Positions 13,885 through 27,700 are shown, numbered from the stretch's first letter. The stretch is 64,000 nt of DNA from Burhinus oedicnemus (GCA_008921705.1 VFFE01007027.1:116976-180975), one strand, 5' to 3'. The notes: generated by a model not told the origin, from the letters alone. Translations and numbers: made by a program.

Positions 13885-15164
13885 GAAATCAAACCCAAAA
13901 AAAAGAACAAGAAGAAAGCAGATCTATAACAGCATGAAACATGAATGAGATGCAGAGATTTGCACACTTGCCTGGCAAACAATCCCTATCATTTGCACCC
14001 TCATGCAACCCACAAGCACTTTCCTGCTGGCTTTCTGGCTTCTCTCTTCTTCCTATAAGTAAAATTTGTTAAAAATGGGAAGTACCTTTTCCTGGGTCAG
14101 GTTCTCTTTCCCCTTTTTTCCCTTCTTTGTTCTTTTTGCTCTTTCCTTTCCCTTTTTTCTTGGTCTCAGACATTCTGCACAAGTGTTTATAGTCTCAGGA
14201 GAAGACAGTCCACACCAGATCTATATGCCCCACGACTGCTACTCCAAATGTTACTTACCAGCTGCAACTTCCGACTGTTCTTATATTGTTTCTGAGACAG
14301 ACAACACCCACCACTGGGTGGAGAAGCAAAACTTTAACTGTTTGCTCGCTGCTCCCAGTTGTCTGAAAAGATGCACTGGGTTACAGTGGGAGGGGAGGGG
14401 GGGCAGTGCTACAGGATAGGAGTAGCTCTCCCAAGAGTGTCTTGGATACATGAAGTCTAGAGGTGGTTTTCCACTTGCTGATTCTGTCTCTGGCTGTGTG
14501 TAAGTTCTGAACAGCTTCTGGAGCATCACAGAAATAAGTGTTTTGAGGAACTGCTGAGGGTCAGACCTCATTGATATGAGAGGCTGTGGAGCCTAAGGAA
14601 AAGGGGAGAGGCTTGCAACCCATTCTCATTCTGCTCCGACCCTGCAGAGGGATTAAGCTGGCCTTTCTCCTCGTATTGTTGTTCCCACCATAAAGCAAAG
14701 TGACTTCCCCTGCCCTTTCACCCAGCTCTTTGCTGTCCCAGGAGGTCTTTCCAAAAGCTAGGAATAATTGGAGAGCCTTTACCTGCACTTCTTGTATCTG
14801 TCCTCCATCACTGGGAGCTCTAGGTGGTTGATTAAGCCCACGTCTCATCTGCTTGGGGGTTAACAAGGTCCTTTTCCACAGGTCCAACATAGGATGGGTG
14901 ACTCAGCCCAATCTTCTTCTGTAGGGCAGGCCATGCTGACATCGCCTCAAAAGTCCATCAGGATCTCCAGCTGGAAAGCCCCAGAGTACTGCCAAATCAT
15001 TCCCAGATGCAGCTAAGGACTTCAAGGGCCCAAAGGGGCTGTAAGCCGTAAGGCAGTAGGTAGCACATTTGATCCAGTTATCCATGAATCAAATCCAATT
15101 CCACAGCAGTGAGTAAAGCATGTCCTCCAGAGAAGCACTCCCGCCTGGTGTATGGACATCAAGA
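13885..15164. other. No recognisable gene; contains a pyrimidine-rich tract
   Basis: Apart from the C/T-rich stretch at 14101-14161, this interval has no feature I recognise. The frames that cross the tract on the plus strand encode a Phe-rich peptide that simply reflects the base composition. Confidence 0.55.
14101..14161 (+). repeat. Pyrimidine-rich low-complexity tract
   Basis: About 60 bases are almost entirely C and T, with only a few G and no A. Such tracts can be long polypyrimidine tracts before a 3' splice site. Here no convincing AG followed by an open exon comes directly after, so it is listed as low complexity only. Confidence 0.7.
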
Positions 15165-15585
15165 AATGAACGAGCTATCGGCCCCCTTGGGATCTTCTCC
15201 CAATGGTTAATCACCCTCATTGTTAAAAATGTCTGCCTGCTCTAAAGTGGAATATCTGGCTTCACTGTCCAGCCATTGTTTCTCTACTCTTGTTTTCTCT
15301 TCTAGATTAAAAAGCCCTTCAGCAACTGGTATTTTCTCCCATGGAAGTACTTAGACACTGTAATCAAGTTATCCCTCAATCTTCTTTTTGATAAGCTAAA
15401 CAGATCAAGCTTTTTTCCATGACTTGCTGTATGGCATTTTCTCCAGCTCAGGGATCATATCTGTGGCTATCCCGTTTTGCAATATCCTACTTAAGCTAAG
15501 AATGCAAAACCCAGGCACTATTCCATTGTATCTTGTGTACAGAGGCAAATACAGAGGCAAAATCCCTACTGCCATCCCTTCCCAG
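15165..15585 (-). mobile_element. Old CR1-like LINE fragment, 3' part, antisense
   Basis: Read on the plus strand this matches, from memory, the antisense of the 3' part of ancient amniote CR1 elements. It runs through the blocks around 15203-15227 (tggttaatcaccctcattg), 15300-15320 (tctagattaaaaagccc), 15355-15395 (actgtaatcaagttatccctc, then cttctttttgataagc) and 15425-15450 (ggcattttctccagc). In the element's own sense (minus strand) this is the C-terminal end of ORF2 and the adjacent 3' region. Both ends are ragged, no 3' tail repeat is seen, and substitutions and small gaps are frequent, so it is old and dead. Boundaries are uncertain by about 50 bases. Confidence 0.75.
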
Positions 15586-18500
15586 CCATTTTAACCCCCC
15601 AAGAGTCACATTTGGGCACCCAGCTTCTCAAGGAAAATATGTTCCATTGTGTTTCTACTGCAGCTCCTACCAAGTCCCTGCTCTGCCAGACATAGTCCCC
15701 TGCTCTCTAACTAGGAGGAATTTCTTGCTCCTTCACAGCAGCACTCTCTGTGTTGAAGCTTCATTTTGTTTTAAAAGAGCCAGTGTGCCAAGCCACTCAC
15801 ATTACCCTCTCTAGCTTCTTTTTTCCCACCGACGCTTGACTCCATCAGTCTCTGTGTCACCTTGCTAATTGTACAAGCATGTTCACCTCCAGGTTGCTGG
15901 TGACAACAATCTCACAAGAAACACTTCACAGAGCAGCAACTGCCTGCCAGCAATGACTTTCTGGTATGCGCTGGCCGATCACTTCTTCACCTGTATATGA
16001 GGTACATTAGGGAGCTTACAACACTTATTTTCCAGTTTGAGCAGAGGACAACACCACACTGAATACCTTGTATACAGCTTTACAAAAAGCTGAGAGGTAT
16101 ACACCACAGAGCACCTAAGCAAACTTGCTTTGAACTATTAGCTAAAACTACCAAGCCTGCTGATTTGGAGTTTCTTGGTCACAGGGCAGTAGTAGCCCAT
16201 GATACCGTTTCTTTTCCAAATGCAGGACAATAGTCATTACTGAACAGTTAGTGTCTTCTAAGTCATTATGAATGACAATTTCCATACAGTTATTTTACTG
16301 TTTGGCTCATAACCATATTCCTCTTTGCTAATATGTTTCTAGAGTCCTTAATTCTGTAGCTGTGCTCAAAAGGCAATGTCCCTCCAGATGTTGTTGTCTA
16401 CACACCATAACTCGAGATGCACATGGATTGCTACCTATTTTTCTCTTTTCTAAATTTGTTAATCTTATTATTGCTTCCTGTTGTTGCTTTTATTGCTACC
16501 GATCTAGGGTGGCTATTAGCTAAACCTTGTCCTTTTTCTTGACTCTGAAATCTCTACTTTCTCGGCCTCTGTTCAAAGAGCTCCCGGTTCTTACATTTTC
16601 CTGTGAACGTTTTAACACCCAATCATCTTCACTCAGTTTTCTTCAGCCTTGTGAAATCAGTTCCTTTTAATCCTCAGGAGTGTCATATATATTTATGATT
16701 AGGATTCTCATCTGCCAGACCATATGAATGAAAACCCATCATGGCCACTGGCCATGTCAACGACCAATGATTAATGCAGCCATCAAAATCAATAATCCAG
16801 CACTCATCAGATATAACGAGGCTCAAACAGAGCTCCCTTGCTTTGGTGTGATAACTTCGTGTTAGATCTACAGAGTTTTAAGAGACTTTAATGTTTTGCT
16901 GCTAGCGATAGCTCCCTTGCCAGCACGTGTCTCCTGAATGGATGTATCTCATAAAAACCATATTTTCCTCCCTCCTTTCTTTTCTTCTGCAATTTTATTT
17001 TCATCTTGAAATATCTTTTAGCATGGATTCCTTTACATGAATGCTTCATTTTCTTGCTCCCCGCTGTCATTTCTGAAGGTAAACTATAGCTCTTCCTCCA
17101 CTCCAGCAAATCAGTACCTTCATTCCTGTTAAAGACACAAAGTCTGTGTTTTCTTGGGATCATCTTCCCAAAGTGCTTGTGTTTAGCGGAAGTTTGTTAA
17201 AGTTAACAAGTGCAGCTAAGATGATGCCCTACCTTTTTTCCCTCTTTTTTCAAATTAGTGAATAATCAAAGATTCCCTACTGATGAACAGTGCTCAGATG
17301 CGCAATGCACAACTCGGCTTGAGCATCAGAAAATGAAAATTACAAAGTCTAAGAAGCAAAAGGGGCACTGTCGGGCTTGGCCCCACTGTCCTAAACAGCC
17401 TGGGACACATGGTGGGAAGAAACAGCACCTGCAACACCCAATATGGGTATTTTTGTACCTTGGCAGAAATCAGAGTCTTACCTGTGACAGACAAGGAATA
17501 TTATATGCAGATTAATCTTTGCCTTGGCAGGTGTACATCTTGTATATCTTGTGGTCTTATCCAGCTGGCTGGCCCCTGTCCCAGGGCAGGGATCTGCGCC
17601 TCTAGATCCAGCTTTAGCATCACAGACATATGGAATACGCTCCCTCCTGAGCAATCCCAACAGACAAACACAGGAGCTAAATTCAGCAAGTGACTTCAGC
17701 CCTCATGTAGCTACACTGATATAATAAAATCTACCAATGGGAAGGGTACCCCAGGTTGGTGTCCCAGGTGCCTTATCTGGCGGTCAGCATGTATTTTAAT
17801 GTCTGTGCTCTCACAAGTTACTTAATACTTCATTCTAAAATAGCATTTAATGCTTATTGCTTTAAACAGTCTCATGGAGAGTTATAACCTGAAACACTAT
17901 CAACCTGTGTTTTTTGCAGTCTTTACAATTCCTGTACGGCTTTAAGCTTAACAAAAAGGAGGCATGTAATTATATAAGAGACTGAGCCATACCTTAAGCG
18001 CAGCTAATTCTTGCATGAAATCCAGCATACTGATTTTACAACACACTGCCACACTGCAAGCAGCAGGGTGAGTTTACCAGGCAAGAGCGTCCTTAGCCAC
18101 ATTAGAATTTGTCTATATGGCAACCTAACAACCTAGGCTCCTTCATAATCCCCAGGTGGTCAGAACTGAGATCAGATGAAAGAGCACCTCCCCACCTCTT
18201 CCCCCACACAGTATCCATTGCAGTCAGCAGCTGTAAAATTACTTCTTTAAACAAAAATCCCAGATCAGCTCGGTGGAGAATGGAGTCTGCAGCTAAGAGT
18301 CACGCTGCTGCATTGCATTCTGGCTTCTTTTCTGAGAGGATATAAAGCACCACTCCCATGCAGAACAGCAGTGTGCTCTCCAGGGGAAAACAGCGTAGCT
18401 TGCAACAGCAAGGTCTGCATCTGGAAAAAAAATTATTAATACAACACCCCCTGGCCTGATGGACATTAAAAAAAAAAGCCCTGACCCATCAGTGCTACTT

Positions 18501-21500
18501 GATATTCGCTGAAACCCATATGGCAAGCCCACTCCAGCTCCTCCAGTCTCTAAATTTCAGAAGCAAAGGCAGGCACACACGCTCCACAAACCTCTGAGGC
18601 TGTATTTATGGCAGCAATCACGGGAGCACAATGACCCATTTTAAATCGTAGCAAAAGCTCTTGGTATTGGCTTAACTCTGCTCTCACTGGCATCACCAGG
18701 AGGTGGCCATCAGCTTCTGGGGAACCTCCGTTTCACATTACATGGTCCGTCCTAGAACTGTCAGCTCCTGTTTAACAGTGGAGTCGACCCAAAATTGGTG
18801 GTAGCCAGAAATACTTACGGGTTATTTCTAGAGAAGTAGAATAAAAGAAGACACAGTACGACTGTACCTGTCAGCATCCCTTTGGCTTATCAACGCAATC
18901 TGCTCGACACTGTTTCTCCACAACCCTGCTCCTACAGAACACTGCAGGCTTGACAGAAAGACTATGGCATCATGAAAGCAGCAAAGCTGATTCCTGACCC
19001 ACCTTGAGCTGGAGATACGCAGAATCCTACCATCAGGTTCTCTGAAGCAAAACTATTGAAAAGCAGCACAGCCACCTTGTCATTGCTGCTCAGACAGCAT
19101 ATCCAGGATCAGGGTAAAAACCAGATTCTGGGGGTTATCTCCTCACAACAGGCATCTTGTACCAAAGAAAAGATGTTGGTACTTGCTAGATCATCAGCTC
19201 AACAAAAGCTGTGCTATAGGTTTGTCTGCTGGAACTGACAAGCTGGAAAAGGTATTTTTAAACTGAAAAAAAAGTCCTTCTTTTTGCACCTCTTGCTGCC
19301 ACATCTTTTGTTGTCGTGCAGGAAAAAAGAAAAACCGCGCAACAAGTACCGCTATTTATTTGTCCAGTAAGGGCCCAGATAAGTTCCATCTGACCATCAC
19401 CTGGTGTTCTGCTGTTGCATAAATGGCATTTTGCCATGCTCATGGTTCACATCTGCACACTCCCAAGTCCAACCTAACCCCCCTACTGCACATTTAAACA
19501 GATCTCCGAAACAGCACAGGTCTTGTGGATGATTGATAGAGACCTCACCCAGCCAGCCCAAGTGGGATATTTCACATTGCATCCTTATTTTTCCTTTTCA
19601 TCCTTAAGGAATGAAATCCTCATCTTGACATGATTTATCATGTAGCCATAATGTCTTATAACCATACACATTTTTGCTCACAGAAGTGAACTTACATTAT
19701 CAACTCTAATTGAAACCCAGCTGAATTTGCTTCTGAAAGCAGTCAGGAACACAGGGAAGCCAGTGTTGACTTGCCGCCAGGGAAAGGCCTCTCCCCACTG
19801 CTGACACATTCAGCAAGCCCATCTCTTGGACACTGATGACAGCAGAATCATTGCCAGCTTAGATAAATCCCAGTCCTTGTTTGCAACTGCTCCGTGTGGG
19901 TCCAAAGCAGGGATAGACAATGTCCACTGCTGGAGAAGATGTGTGCTCTGGAGTGTCTCTGTGGGGTGCCTCACACAGCTGCCCTTTGATGTTTGGGTGC
20001 CCTCACACAGCAGCAGGCAGGTCAGTCTCTGTGCTTTACTGTGTGGACACTCCTCGTGACCATGGCGCTCCTGGCCCACCACAGCCATGACAGACAGTCA
20101 GTGCTGAGCTTAGATACAGGCTTCATCCTTGCTTTGGAAGTGGCAGCACCGAGGGCTTGTGTGTGACCAGGCCTCAGCTGATGGGTTTAAATGATGGGCT
20201 TTAAATCACAGACTTACTCTTTCCTTCCTGCAAACTGAGCCTCTGAGGCTGCTCAGAACAACCCTGCTGTGAACTGACCCAAACTCACTAACTGGTCTGG
20301 GACAGCTCCAGTGTCCCACGAGCCAGCCCTGACACCTCAAAAGCAGAAGTCAGCTCCTTGCTGAGCCAGCTGCCTCAGCCCTTAGTCTCTGAAATCCTCC
20401 TGGACGCTTTTCATCCCATCTGACATTTCTTTCAAAACTTCCTCTTTATTTCCATTTCCTCCTCCTGCCCCTGCAATCAACAGCAATTTTCACATGAAAC
20501 CAATGAACAGGGCATCCTTCATTCATGCCTCAATCCTAAGCCTTTCAAGTACCTCTGGCCAGAAAAGGCCAGGAAGTTTTGGGGAAAATTCCATGAATTC
20601 TTATGGTCTCTTTTTCTCTAGATGCAACTCTGCTGAAGTGCTGAAGGCCCCAGCAAGTTATAGCCTCCTACAAAGAAATCAGAAAGTTGCTTTTAGGAGT
20701 GTTTATATTTAATTGATAGCACGAAGACTCTCCCCCTCAGCCCTTCACCTGCTCACAGGGTCAGCCTTCTGCTGGGGGAGTGGAAGCAGAGGCAGAGCCC
20801 ATGCATGTGTAGACCCTGTAATGAGAGGCACTCTAACACCTCAGTTGCTTATCTGAGTGGATCTAAGAGTGATTCTCTGCTAAGCACTGTACCAGGTCCA
20901 TGCAAAACCTAGAGAGGTCTACAGGAGGTACTGCTTACATGTGATCACTCTAACTTGTGCATTCTCTGATCCATCATTACCTTGCCCTCTTGCAACACCC
21001 ATATATCCATTAGTTCCTCAGACCTACAGCTTAAAGACTGCTGTGCAGACCCAGGGGATGTTCCGCAAAGATAAATGCATCCAAATCCACAGTCACGTGG
21101 CCAAGGACAGAAAAGGCACGTTTGATGTGTTAGTTCCCCCATTCAGATGAGAACATGTACAGAAGAAATGTTGGACAGGGGAGACTGAGACCACCTGGAA
21201 CAAGAATAATCAGAAGCTGCTCTTGTAGTTTCCAGAGAACTAATCTTGGGCAAGAGGCTGCACATAGCACATCTCAGATGTGTAAGATCTCACAAGGCTC
21301 CATGAAGCAAGTGGATTCCCAGGCTCATCTCACCATGGGTCCCACTTACCTCTAGTTCTATGCAAGCACCAGAGAGTGCAGGGGCAAGGTCCTACCAGTG
21401 ACATACCCACCAGATACCACTACTTGGAAAGGCTCTGCAAGGACAGCGACCAAAACAACTGAGCTCTGCTTTACAGAATTGTTAAAAAAGCCATTAGAGA

Positions 21501-21738
21501 TTACACCTCTACCTAAATTGAAGGGTTCTTCCCCAGACACCTCTTCTGGAACCTTAAAAGACCAAGAAAAGCAGATACAGCATCACTGACTGCAATGCTG
21601 TGGGTGGAGAGCATGATCTCATGCTGTGTGTGGAGGAGTACATTACACAGGGCAGGTGCTGTTCTGTGTTATATTTGCCTGGTTAAAATGTGGCTGAAAC
21701 AACAGGGTAATTGGATCTGCTGGATTTGATTCAATGGA
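15586..21738. other. No recognisable gene; AT-richer stretch
   Basis: From about 15800 to 17300 the sequence is AT-richer than the flanks and might include further strongly decayed LINE sequence continuing from the CR1 fragment, but no motif is clear enough to call. The remainder looks unique. Open frames do not exceed about 95 codons. Confidence 0.5.
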
Positions 21739-21743
21739 GGAGA
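21739..21743. repeat. Target-site duplication, left copy (GGAGA)
   Basis: GGAGA directly precedes the LTR and is repeated exactly at 22300-22304 directly after it. A 5-bp duplication is the usual size for ERVL-type integration. It fixes the LTR ends and shows that the element is an insertion here, not part of a larger rearranged block. Confidence 0.85.
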
Positions 21744-22299
21744 TGCTGTGGGTTAACCCTGATGGGCAGCTAAGCACGACACAGCTGCTTGCTCACTCCC
21801 TCCCACCCCCGGTAGGATGGGGGAAGAGGAAAGGAAGAATAAAAGCAAGAAAACTTGGAGGTCAAGATAAAAATAAAAAATAATAATTAATTTGTAAGTG
21901 AAGGATAAATAGAAGAAGAGAGAAGAAAACAAAACAAAAAAGTGATGCAAAGGCAATCGCTCACCACCTTCCATGGGTAGACCGATGCCCAGCCAGTTCC
22001 CAAGCAAGAGATGGCTAATCCTTGTATTGCTGAGCATGACATTACAGGGTATGGAATATGTCTTTGTACAGGTCATCTGCCCAGTTGTGTCCCCTCACAA
22101 CTTACCGCATACACATGCCCAGTCTATTCACTGGAGAGGCAGAGTGAGAAACAGGTGGCATTGATGTTGTGCAAGCGCCGTTTAGTAAAAGTTAGAACAT
22201 TAGTATGTTATCAGTATTGTTTTGGTCAAAAATCTAAAACACAGCACTGCATGAGCTGCTACGAAGAAAATTAACTCTATGCTAGACAGGCCCAGTACA
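21744..22299 (-). mobile_element. Solo LTR of an ERVL-like avian endogenous retrovirus
   Basis: This 556-bp element begins TG and ends CA on the plus strand, is bounded by a perfect 5-bp duplication (GGAGA), and has no retroviral gag, pol or env coding sequence next to it. It is therefore a solo LTR left by recombination between two LTRs. In its own sense it reads on the minus strand. It shares diagnostic blocks with the plus-strand copy at 57607-58201: for example GGTATGGAATAT at 22048-22059 is the reverse complement of 57851-57862, and GAAGAAAATTA at 22263-22273 mirrors 57633-57643. From memory it resembles a family common in neoavian genomes (TguLTR5/TguERVL-like); the exact subfamily is not certain. 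The region where a TATA box is expected is degenerate, so promoter activity is doubtful. Confidence 0.88.
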
Positions 22300-22304
22300 G
22301 GAGA
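22300..22304. repeat. Target-site duplication, right copy (GGAGA)
   Basis: This is an exact match to 21739-21743 on the other side of the LTR. Both copies are unmutated, although five bases give little power for dating. Confidence 0.85.
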
Positions 22305-24734
22305 GCATCAAAGAGTCCATTCAAGGATGTACTGATGTTCACATCACCTCCCCATGCCTGTGCTATGTAAGGGAACGTGTTCCCCCTGGGCAGGGTCTGC
22401 TGGCACCAACATCATGGCCATCTGGCCAGGGGCCAGCAATGGAGCTGGGCCACAGCTGCCAGCTCTGCTCCTCCTGCTCCAGAGAGAGAGAGATGGGCAG
22501 TTGAAGCATCTGCGGTTGCCTCTGCCCATGGAATAAAAGAGAGGGGGAGCTCAGGCAGCCACAAGAATAGTTACATGCTTTCCTTGGATAGGGACCAGAG
22601 AAGCCTGGTGATGCCCAGCACAGAAAGCAGGCTACAGAGGGGACTCCTCCAGGATATGTGGGGAAGAAGGTGGAGAGGGGGGTCCCTGGTGGTTCCCAGA
22701 AATAACTCAGCATGATCAGGCCTGAATTGACAGCGCCAGCTACTCAGCCAGGTAAGATCAGCCTACATGGATTTTAGGCAGCCCTCTGTCCCACAGGGAC
22801 ATGAGGGAGCTAATCTGTGCCTTGCTCTAGGCTGCCTTAGGATCAGGGCTATGCAGAGAGCATTTTCTTTGCATAACTTCACTAATCCAGAGACAGAAGA
22901 GCCTGGGGGAATGGCTTGTAACTTTGCAGCAGAGAAGAAGCAGCAGCAAATCCACGTTATTATTTTTGTCCTCCCCAACAGGCTGCCTCTTGTGCAGGTG
23001 TGAGGGCACAATGCACAAGAGGAGCCATGTCCAGATTTGATTCACTCCCTCTTCTCACTGCCATTCCATATATTTTGCTCCTCCAGGCCAAAGGAAAGCT
23101 TCCTTCCCTTCACCATCCTCTTTTTGGTTACTGCCAGTTCATCTCTGCCCTGTGCACTAATGCCCAGTCAAGGCCACAGCCGGCCCAAGGAGATACCACC
23201 TACTGCCGCCTCTCCCTGTGGATGCTTCAGCACTGCTTCGTATTTGTCTGCCTGCTGTCAAATTTGTTATCTGCTCACGCAGCCAGGGCTATCCCAGAAT
23301 TACTGCTTTCCAAACAGCTCATTCTCATTACATAATTCTGCCTATAATTGTTCTTGCCCAAAGGTAATAGCTGTGTTTCTCACAGATTATAACCAAGATT
23401 ATCCTTTTCTGCTCACTGTCAAAATCCTCCATCTTGCATTTTATTCCCTGCTCTCTCCTATCATTTGCATTACGCCTTTTGAGAACCCAATGTGGGGCTT
23501 TTCCACACTGGTCCCCCATGTTACCACCAACAGTTGTGGGAGTAACTACTCACCTGGGCAGCATCTCCCCTTTCGCCCTTGCCAGACAAGTGCTCAGCAT
23601 GGCCACTCCTCCCTCCACCAATCCTTTCCACATATTGTAAGCTATTCCAGCTAATTGGCACTCCAGACTCCAACAAGGTCTACGTCGCACCACAACACAC
23701 TGCAAAGGGTTATCCGCTGTCTTCCTCAGTCCGCTAATTGTGTAATTATGCAGAAATGGCCTGTCTGGTACAATCTATTTCTTATATTCCCCTGTGGTGC
23801 TTGTTGCTTACAATGCTCATTATTCCTCTAAGTATTTGCAGACCTTCACCCTCCATCATGTTTCCACAAATTGCAGTTCTATTAACAAGGGAACAATTCC
23901 TGAAGTCCTTGCAAACATTGTATTAATTTTCTTAACTGCTCCCTCCTTTCTGGTCAGGAGCAGATCTAGTGCTGTCTCCAGGCTGGCTCAGACTCTCCTG
24001 CTGTCTCAGTTCAGCAAAGGTGCCTTTGCTTTTGAGCCTCTCCCATGCAATTTGCTCATCTGCCAGACTCATGAGGCTAGGCTGTGCAGGACCTCAATGT
24101 GCGGAGCAACAGGAGGTGTTCTGTCTCACGCTGACTGCCCACAGGGTCCACAGACCTCACCCTCTGCTATGGGTACGTAATGCAGGCTCTTTGCTACTCA
24201 ATCCATCCCGCAAGGAGGAGACAGGCGGGCTTCTTGCTTCATGCAGGAGTTCTGCCTGGTGCCAGACTCATCTGTCTGTGCAATTAAACACCAGCTAAGG
24301 CCTGTTCTTCAGACTCAGCTTTCTGGACAAGCATGCACTAGGTCTGCGCTTGGAGCACTCCAGAGAGAAGGAGCCTATGCACATCAGGATGCAACCACTG
24401 TCCCCTGTTTTCATCTGCCCGATGAGGCTAGCAGCATGCCCAGACACAGTCAGCACCAGGCCTCCCCAGCCTGGACCTTCTGAGCTAGTGGAAGGCTAAT
24501 GGCCAGAAACCTGGCTGGAGATCCTGATATGCTTCAAGATGGCACAGCAAGGGCAAGCAGCAGATGTGAGCCACTGCTTTTTGGGGACAAAGCATTGGAG
24601 GCAGGCTGGGGAGGCTCTGGACCAAACACCAAGTTCCCTGGGACTGTCACTCCTCTAGGGTTATGCTGGAGGCAGGTGATGGCTGTAGGAGGCCAGACCA
24701 GGCTGTTGTAAGTCAGCAATGGGGCTGGAGGGAG
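22305..24734. other. No recognisable gene; short (AG)n run and a 205-codon open frame
   Basis: A short AG dinucleotide run lies at 22481-22493. A plus-strand frame open from 23037 to 23654 (205 codons) is rich in Ser, Pro, Cys and Leu. It has no domain I recognise and overlaps open frames in other phases, so it is judged to be chance. Nothing else stands out. Confidence 0.5.
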
Positions 24735-24790
24735 CTGAGGCACAAAGGTTGGCCCATTGCCCAAGACTCAACATGTCAGGAGACCTCCAG
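24735..24790 (-). mobile_element. Possible MIR-like SINE remnant
   Basis: GCTGAGGCACAAAGGTTGG followed by CCATTGCCCAAGACTCAACA resembles the antisense of the MIR core, where a ctgaggcacagag block is followed by a ttgcccaaggtcacac block. The match is short and decayed and no further MIR sequence extends from it, so the call is tentative. Confidence 0.35.
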
Positions 24791-27700
24791 GCCCTGAGAA
24801 GTAGTATTTCAGGGAATTTCTCTCCTTGCAGACAAAAGGAATCAGAGGGACACCAGGGCAGCCACCAGATGACTTCTTAAAAATCAAGAGCCTTACTTTG
24901 TGTCAGCATCACCACAGGCAGGAGTGGGAGTGATAGCCCCAGACCAGCTATTTTCTGGATGAGAACTAGACACAGTACTATTGAGGTTCTGTGTGTCAGC
25001 ATATCCCTCAAATCCCTCATCCCTCAAATGAAACCTTAAGTGAGGTCATGTGAGATCACCAAAGGCACAGGAGTGAAGGACAGTGAGAGACTGCAGTAAC
25101 GCAGCAGCACTTGGCATCCCTCTGGGCAGGTACACCAACAGAAGTACCTTCCCAACAGTGAATGTTGCCAGAAGGACCTGCCTCTCTGTCACTGTAGCAA
25201 ATGCAAATCCTCAGGGTCAACTGGGAGTTGACTATTTAGGAGCATTTAGGATGGGTAGAGGGATGCTTAGGCTTGGTGGTAACAGTTGGTTGGGTTGGTC
25301 TTTAGTTTTGGTCCATTTGTTCAGCTTCCCATCCTGGCCTATCCTGGCCCCTGGCTATCCTCTCTGCCCTTTCCCAGCATCAGATTCTCAGTTTTTCTTC
25401 ACCTTGCTGGTGCTTCTCCCTTGCGTTTTCTTTCCCAACTCCAAGCAGCCAGCTTGGCCCTGTGACACCCATGTCCTGAGCATGCACCAAGGCTGAAGGC
25501 ACAGAACAGCTCATGTGACTGACCCATCCATGCAGTTAGGAACTGATGCACCCTTTTGGAAGAGCTGGGGATGGCTGGGCAAGGTAGGGCAAACACATGC
25601 CTGCCAGGAGCACATCCACACTGTACACCTTGTCTCCCAGAAAGACTCACAGTGCACAAGTTCTCTCAGCAACGCCTAAGTTATCTCTATGCACTTGAGG
25701 TCCCACCACAGTTCCTTGGCAAGCCACATTCAGAAGCCAAATGACACCCAGACACATAGAGATGAAATCCTGCTTACATGCAAAGGGCGAATCTGCAGCA
25801 TCAGCCCTGCAGGTGCTCTGCTCATTCATTTCATGACCCCCACCCATCATGTCCCTGCTGCTTCTGTACCACATATAACCTCCCTTCCTTTGAGGATCAG
25901 CCAGATCAGACAGAGTTGTTGTACCTTGTGCATCACACCTCACAAACAGGCTAGAAGAGCACAGTAAAACAGGGATGGTCATGCAACACAGGCTCTAATG
26001 AGCCTAGGTGGTCAGCTGGCACGTAACGTATCTTTGATCTCTTCTCTCTGTCAGCCACAGTGTCTTTGTAACGTGGATTTCTCACTCACCCCCAGAGCTA
26101 TGCTACAGATCATGCAGGCAAGAGTTCATGACAATAGTCCCAAGCTGATCATCTGCCCTTATCAGAAACAACCCAGGGAAGGGGGTCAGAAGAGACCTAA
26201 GGGACCTTTCTACAAGAATAAATTAGAGTTTACTGCAGAGCTGGATGCCCTGGGCAGTCTGGCTGTGGGGATATTCAAAGGAAACTTAAGTCACGCTTCA
26301 TTTCCATTTTGAATTTCCAGTACAGCTTTTGGCTTATTTGACTTGTGCCACAGACACAACGCAATAAGAAAAGAACTGTTACAACTGTTGATCATGATAA
26401 CAGACCAAGTGTGTTACTAAGTCTCACACAGGGTTATTTCTGGCATAGTATTCCACAAGAGAATTTAAATGTCCCTATAAAATTTAATTCTAACCATCTT
26501 TCTCCTAGATATTTCTGAAAGGGGGTCTCCCATGAGAGGCCTGGTGCTCTCTGCTTTCATCAAGTCTAGACATTTCATAAAGCAGTCTCTCCTTTTACTG
26601 TTCTGGCTTCCTCATTGTAAGCCAAGAGTTGATAAGACTTCACAAAAGGAGAAGAGGAGAATACACTGAAAAAAAACCAATTTGACACCATTTGGTTGGC
26701 TCAGTTGTAGATCTCAGCAGAGAGTTAACGGAGGAGAATGAGCATCCTGCTCAGTCAGACAGGACTCCTCCATCCTCCTTTAATGACAGACCAACTGCTT
26801 TTGTAACTACCCCCTGCAGATATTAAAGCTGTGAAAAATCTTTCTCACAGCAAACCACAAAAAGAAAAGAGTTTTTTTCTGGAATGCTGTGTCAATTAAC
26901 AGGATGAACTTCTTAGAACTAGTCTGAAGGCTGCCGTATCTTAGGCTTCTCAGGCTAGGAGACCATTCACAGATACACCTGGATGAATTATACATTGCAA
27001 ATAAGTTCACTGAAGAACTAGATATTCCTTCCTGTTTGTAAAATGATTCTTAGCTGATCTTACCAGCTAAAGGTTACAAATACATTTATAAACATCTGCT
27101 GAATAGTTTACAGGAAGAAATGTCAGACTCTGACGCAGGTCATATGTTATGATCTGCATTATGTCCACACGGCAATCAAAGATACAGGCATTGCAATCAT
27201 GCACATAATGCTGTGGGCTTTTATCTGACTAGCACAGCTAAGTGCCTCAGTGAAGACAGAGCTCAGGGCAAGCCAGAAACCAAAGCAGAGAAAATGTATC
27301 TGCTTTTGCGCTCCAAACAGGAGACTTGCGCTAACTCCCCTGCAGCTATCATTTATATATATATAAACTTGCATTATATAGTGTAGCACTTTGGCATCTC
27401 TCCTGCTCAGGATGCCGGTGTGCTAGACAAAGCAAGGTCGCAAGTCCCAGTAGCTCCCCTAACCACCAAGCACAGCCCCATTAATGATGACCTACAACTC
27501 TGGCAAATGCAATGCTAAAGAAATTGGAGGAGGCATCCAAGAGTCCAGCCAGCCTTGTTCAGCCTTTGTCGACAAGCTGTCTTAGACCAAGCCTTCAATA
27601 ACACTGCAGAAAAACAAGCTGGTTGACAAGTCTGCCTGATCTCCGTTGGCTTCATTCAGCCCCAAGGGAAGTTTCATGATGAAGGCCCTTTGCAATATAA

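Noticed and set aside
13200..13918. Poly-A run of 18 A as the tail of a processed pseudogene
   Set aside because: The sequence before it has no coding character, no AATAAA at a suitable distance and no flanking duplication.
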